Positions 5,868 to 8,076 of a stretch of 8,076 bases of DNA are shown here, piece by piece (the stretch's first letter is position 1; every line of letters starts with the position of its first letter). Source of the DNA: Pseudomonadota bacterium (lineage in GTDB: Bacteria > Bdellovibrionota > Oligoflexia > Oligoflexales > Oligoflexaceae); the NCBI GenBank assembly GCA_029556045.1, contig JAKQGS010000435.1, positions 1 through 8,076 of the forward strand, given 5' to 3'. The position numbers were made by a program, and so were the translations under genes. The notes under the pieces were generated by a model. That model made no database searches, was not told where the DNA came from, and worked only from the letters and a program-made list of their open reading frames with translations.

Positions 5868-7478
5868 CTACTTTTTAACAGCAGACATCATGTCAAATGC
5901 GGACATGGGTGGGGTCAGTTCAATCCTGAGATCCCGCGCCAATTCCAGAATACTCAAAAAGATTCTTTGTTTTTCCTGAAATTCCTGCTTACCGGTATCC
6001 ACCTTCAGAAAGAACTGCACTAACACCACAAGGGCATAATCCCCATATTCATTTAAAGTCACCAGGGTGTCCTCATGGCGAACTAAAGCATTTCCCCCGA
6101 TAATACCGTAAATCCCTTCCAAAAAGGAAGTGATCTGCTCCGGTGGTGTCGAGAATGGCAACTTCAGAGTGGTACGCACGCGGCGCACCTCGCGACGGCC
6201 CATATTATCGATGCTGACATTGGCCAGGATGGCGTTGGGAACAGAAATCTGGGAATTATAGAAAGTACGAATGCGGGTGGACCGAAACCCCACATGTTCA
6301 ACATTCCCCTCGATATCCCCAAATTTGATCCAATCCCCTACTTTAAAGGGCTGATCCGAAAAAATCATGAGTGTGCCAAAGAGGTTGGCGGCAGTGTCTT
6401 TTGCCGCCAGAGCAAAAGCCAAACCCCCGATTCCCAAACCGGCGATCACCGACATCACATTGATGCCAAGATTTTGCAGCGCAATCAACGTACCAAATAC
6501 GACCACCAGTACCCGCAGACTACGGCCTAAAAAAGGGACAAACTGCTGATCGATTAAAAAATCATTTTTCTGCGACAGCCTCTGCAGTGAATTCGTAAAT
6601 ACATCCACCAAACGGTAAAATGCGCTCACCAGCGCCAGACTAAAAACCCCCTGATTCAAAAGAGTGAATATCTTGTCCGCCATTCCTTCCAGCTTGAACC
6701 AGTAGAGGCAAAAATACCAAAATGCTGACATCCCCACGATCCCGGCAGGCTTGGAGAGGGCTTCCACCACCTGCAATCCCATATCGGCACCGGTTCGTCG
6801 CACCACCCAACCGCCCCAGTGAAACAGTCGACGCACCACCAGCCGCACCACCCAACCGCTCACAATCGCCAACAGGATGCCCAGCCATTGCCATCCCAGT
6901 AGTCCCAGGACTTCCCTTTTCAGGGATTTTGGCACATGAGCCTGAAGCCAAGGCTCCCGGTATCCTGCCCCACCCCCGGATCCACGCACATAGGGCAGGG
7001 TTTCTACCTTTTCAAAAAAATCACGGGCATTGGCGACGGTTTCCGCGCTAAACAAGTATTGCCCCTCTCGATCTCCTTTGCTCTGTTTGGCGATGATGAT
7101 TTCCGTATCTTTCAGTCGCCACCGCACGGGAAGGTCCGGCGTTTCTTCGTCCGGGATCAGGTCGTAGCGCAAGACGATGATACGGTCGATCACCTCTTTG
7201 AGGAAAATCGCCGCCTCGCGTCCGGTCTCCTTACGGAGAAGTGGAGGGACTTCCTGCAAATCCAGGGTACGAATAGCACGATTAATCGCAGCTTTCCGAC
7301 CCTCATCATGATCCTCCACTCCACGGCGGTATTCATTCATGGCTTCATAAAAGGTCTGCATGGTGGCCCGGGGAGACTCAGTCTTGACAGGTGCCAGAGG
7401 GCTTTCGCCCCGCAAAGAGACGGGATGGACAAACAAAATCAGAACAAAACAGGCCATCCTTCGAAAAGCGCTCATCAT
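5868..7478 (-). CDS. MscS-family mechanosensitive channel with periplasmic N-domain
   Basis: This inner-membrane channel should release solutes on hypo-osmotic shock. Numbering counts from an upstream ATG at 7484. The start at 7478 is preferred because GAGGTG (minus strand of 7487-7492) lies 8 nt before it but only 2 nt before 7484. A signal peptide (to about 26) is followed by a soluble, probably periplasmic region (27-185), then membrane segments near 193-217, 238-263, 272-296 and 315-340. The pore helix with its Gly/Ala ladder, A-G-L-G-I-G-G-L-A-F-A-L-A-A-K-D, lies at 348-363. The MscS beta domain follows (K-V-G-D-W-I, R-S-T-R-I-R-T, V-P-N-A), then the cytoplasmic alpha/beta domain (430-525). 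At about 536 residues it belongs to the longer MscS-like channels, well above the 286 of E. coli MscS. It probably heads the four-gene set. Confidence 0.95.
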   Translation of the reverse strand: MMSAFRRMACFVLILFVHPVSLRGESPLAPVKTESPRATMQTFYEAMNEYRRGVEDHDEGRKAAINRAIRTLDLQEVPPLLRKETGREAAIFLKEVIDRIIVLRYDLIPDEETPDLPVRWRLKDTEIIIAKQSKGDREGQYLFSAETVANARDFFEKVETLPYVRGSGGGAGYREPWLQAHVPKSLKREVLGLLGWQWLGILLAIVSGWVVRLVVRRLFHWGGWVVRRTGADMGLQVVEALSKPAGIVGMSAFWYFCLYWFKLEGMADKIFTLLNQGVFSLALVSAFYRLVDVFTNSLQRLSQKNDFLIDQQFVPFLGRSLRVLVVVFGTLIALQNLGINVMSVIAGLGIGGLAFALAAKDTAANLFGTLMIFSDQPFKVGDWIKFGDIEGNVEHVGFRSTRIRTFYNSQISVPNAILANVSIDNMGRREVRRVRTTLKLPFSTPPEQITSFLEGIYGIIGGNALVRHEDTLVTLNEYGDYALVVLVQFFLKVDTGKQEFQEKQRIFLSILELARDLRIELTPPMSAFDMMSAVKK

Positions 7479-7484
7479 GGTCAT

Positions 7485-7492
7485 GCCACCTC
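7485..7492 (-). promoter_or_regulatory. Ribosome binding site that decides the channel gene start
   Basis: On the minus strand GAGGTGGC lies directly before an ATG at 7484, too close to serve it, but at 8 nt from the ATG at 7478. The second ATG two codons further in is therefore the likely start; a third at 7475 is also close. Confidence 0.55.
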
Positions 7493-7593
7493 ACCCATTA
7501 AAGATGGTCTCAGGGTAGCAAAATCACCAAAAAAGGAAAGACCCCATCCCATCGACATGGAACGAGGCCTCTCCCGAAAATGGTCGTCTAGGA

Positions 7594-8076
7594 CTATCTT
7601 TTCAGGATGATTTCAAAGCGGCGATCCATCATGGATTGGATGCCCTGGGTATAGTTTAAACCATCAAACTCGCAATGGCCTCCCGCTCCTTCTTTCTCTC
7701 CAGTCTGGATACGTTCCGGATCCACCGTAGTGTCGGGGGTGTTTTGCAATACCCCGTCCAGGGCGTCACGATAAGCCCTCTGACTGGCATCGATAGAGGG
7801 CAGAATATCCGCCCGCTCTCCGGCCGTTACCTGCCAGTGCAGCCGGAATGTCTTGAGCATATCAGCTTGGACAAAAGGCACCCGTGGGGCTTCCCCCCCA
7901 CACAACATCAGTGCACCGCTGTTATAGACTTGCCCAAACGATGGCAGGAAATTGCCGGTCAGAAAGTACGCACCACCGGAGACCCCGGAAAAGTAGATAC
8001 GATCGAGGTCGATATTGTATTTTTGCCTCGTCAGCAGAATCTGTGGGTGAACTCTGGCTCGGGTAGCCCGCCAAGG
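7594..8076 (-). CDS. Alpha/beta hydrolase (esterase/depolymerase-like), C-terminal part
   Basis: The frame is open to the right edge of the window, so the start is missing; 160 residues are visible. An internal ATG at 7908 is not the start, since sense codons continue upstream with clear family features. Near the window edge are Y-N-I-D-L-D-R-I-Y-F-S-G-V-S-G-G-A-Y, matching the nucleophile elbow (G-x-S-x-G) of esterases related to polyhydroxybutyrate depolymerases and feruloyl esterases. Further on, T-G-E-R-A-D sits where the catalytic Asp region is expected, and G-A-G-G-H near the end supplies a probable catalytic His. A Ser/Asp/His triad is therefore plausible but not proven. The substrate is unknown. 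The gene lies on the same strand as the channel operon, about 115 nt upstream of it, and could be its first gene or independent. Confidence 0.75.
   Translation of the reverse strand, partial: PWRATRARVHPQILLTRQKYNIDLDRIYFSGVSGGAYFLTGNFLPSFGQVYNSGALMLCGGEAPRVPFVQADMLKTFRLHWQVTAGERADILPSIDASQRAYRDALDGVLQNTPDTTVDPERIQTGEKEGAGGHCEFDGLNYTQGIQSMMDRRFEIILKR

Noticed and set aside
7497..7525. Promoter for the channel operon with tttaat as -10 on the minus strand
   Set aside because: Transcription would start within the ribosome binding site, and no acceptable -35 sits at the right distance.
7594..7908. Stand-alone 104-residue gene
   Set aside because: The frame stays open to the window edge and the GVSGG motif lies upstream of the ATG at 7908, so this is the end of a larger hydrolase gene.
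1..8076. CRISPR array or structural RNA gene
   Set aside because: No regularly spaced repeats and no tRNA- or rRNA-like sequence were seen on either strand.

Overview
This window comes from a Gram-negative (two-membrane) bacterium of medium GC content. The grounds are two signal-peptide II lipoproteins, a probable outer-membrane protein and a periplasm-facing MscS-type channel. The mix of secreted Ig-like, DNRLRE-like and discoidin-like proteins would fit a deltaproteobacterial or Bdellovibrionota-like lineage. That placement is inference; no marker gene is present.

Layout from left to right. Positions 1-812 (+) hold the 3' end of a secreted protein with a calcium-loop-like motif, followed by a stem-loop. 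Positions 852-1161 are a 310-bp copy of the 3' end of a lipoprotein gene, lying on the minus strand without the rest of that gene. An AT-rich stretch (1162-1440) leads into a two-gene hipBA-type toxin-antitoxin module on the plus strand: hipB at 1441-1770 and hipA at 1764-3152. Just after hipA the same 310 bp recurs (3180-3489), here as the true 3' end of the complete lipoprotein gene at 3202-4368 (-).

From 7478 down to 3202 the minus strand reads as one tightly packed set: an MscS-family channel, a signal-peptide-bearing probable outer-membrane protein, a DNRLRE-domain lipoprotein and a discoidin-like lipoprotein. Junctions are a 17-nt gap, a 47-nt overlap and a 4-nt ATGA overlap. This looks like a cell-envelope operon. 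At the right edge (7594 to beyond 8076, minus strand) is the C-terminal part of a secreted-type alpha/beta hydrolase with a GVSGG nucleophile motif and a GGH motif.

The most notable structure is the hipBA module bracketed by 310-bp direct repeats about 94% identical, offset by 2328 bp with no internal gaps. One repeat is the intact end of a surface lipoprotein gene, so the module entered (or can leave) without damaging that gene. Recombination between the repeats would excise a 2328-bp circle carrying both toxin and antitoxin. The HipA is also unusual: the N-terminal subdomain, a CCHC zinc-ribbon-like segment and the kinase core sit in one chain, although these pieces are separate proteins in some lineages.
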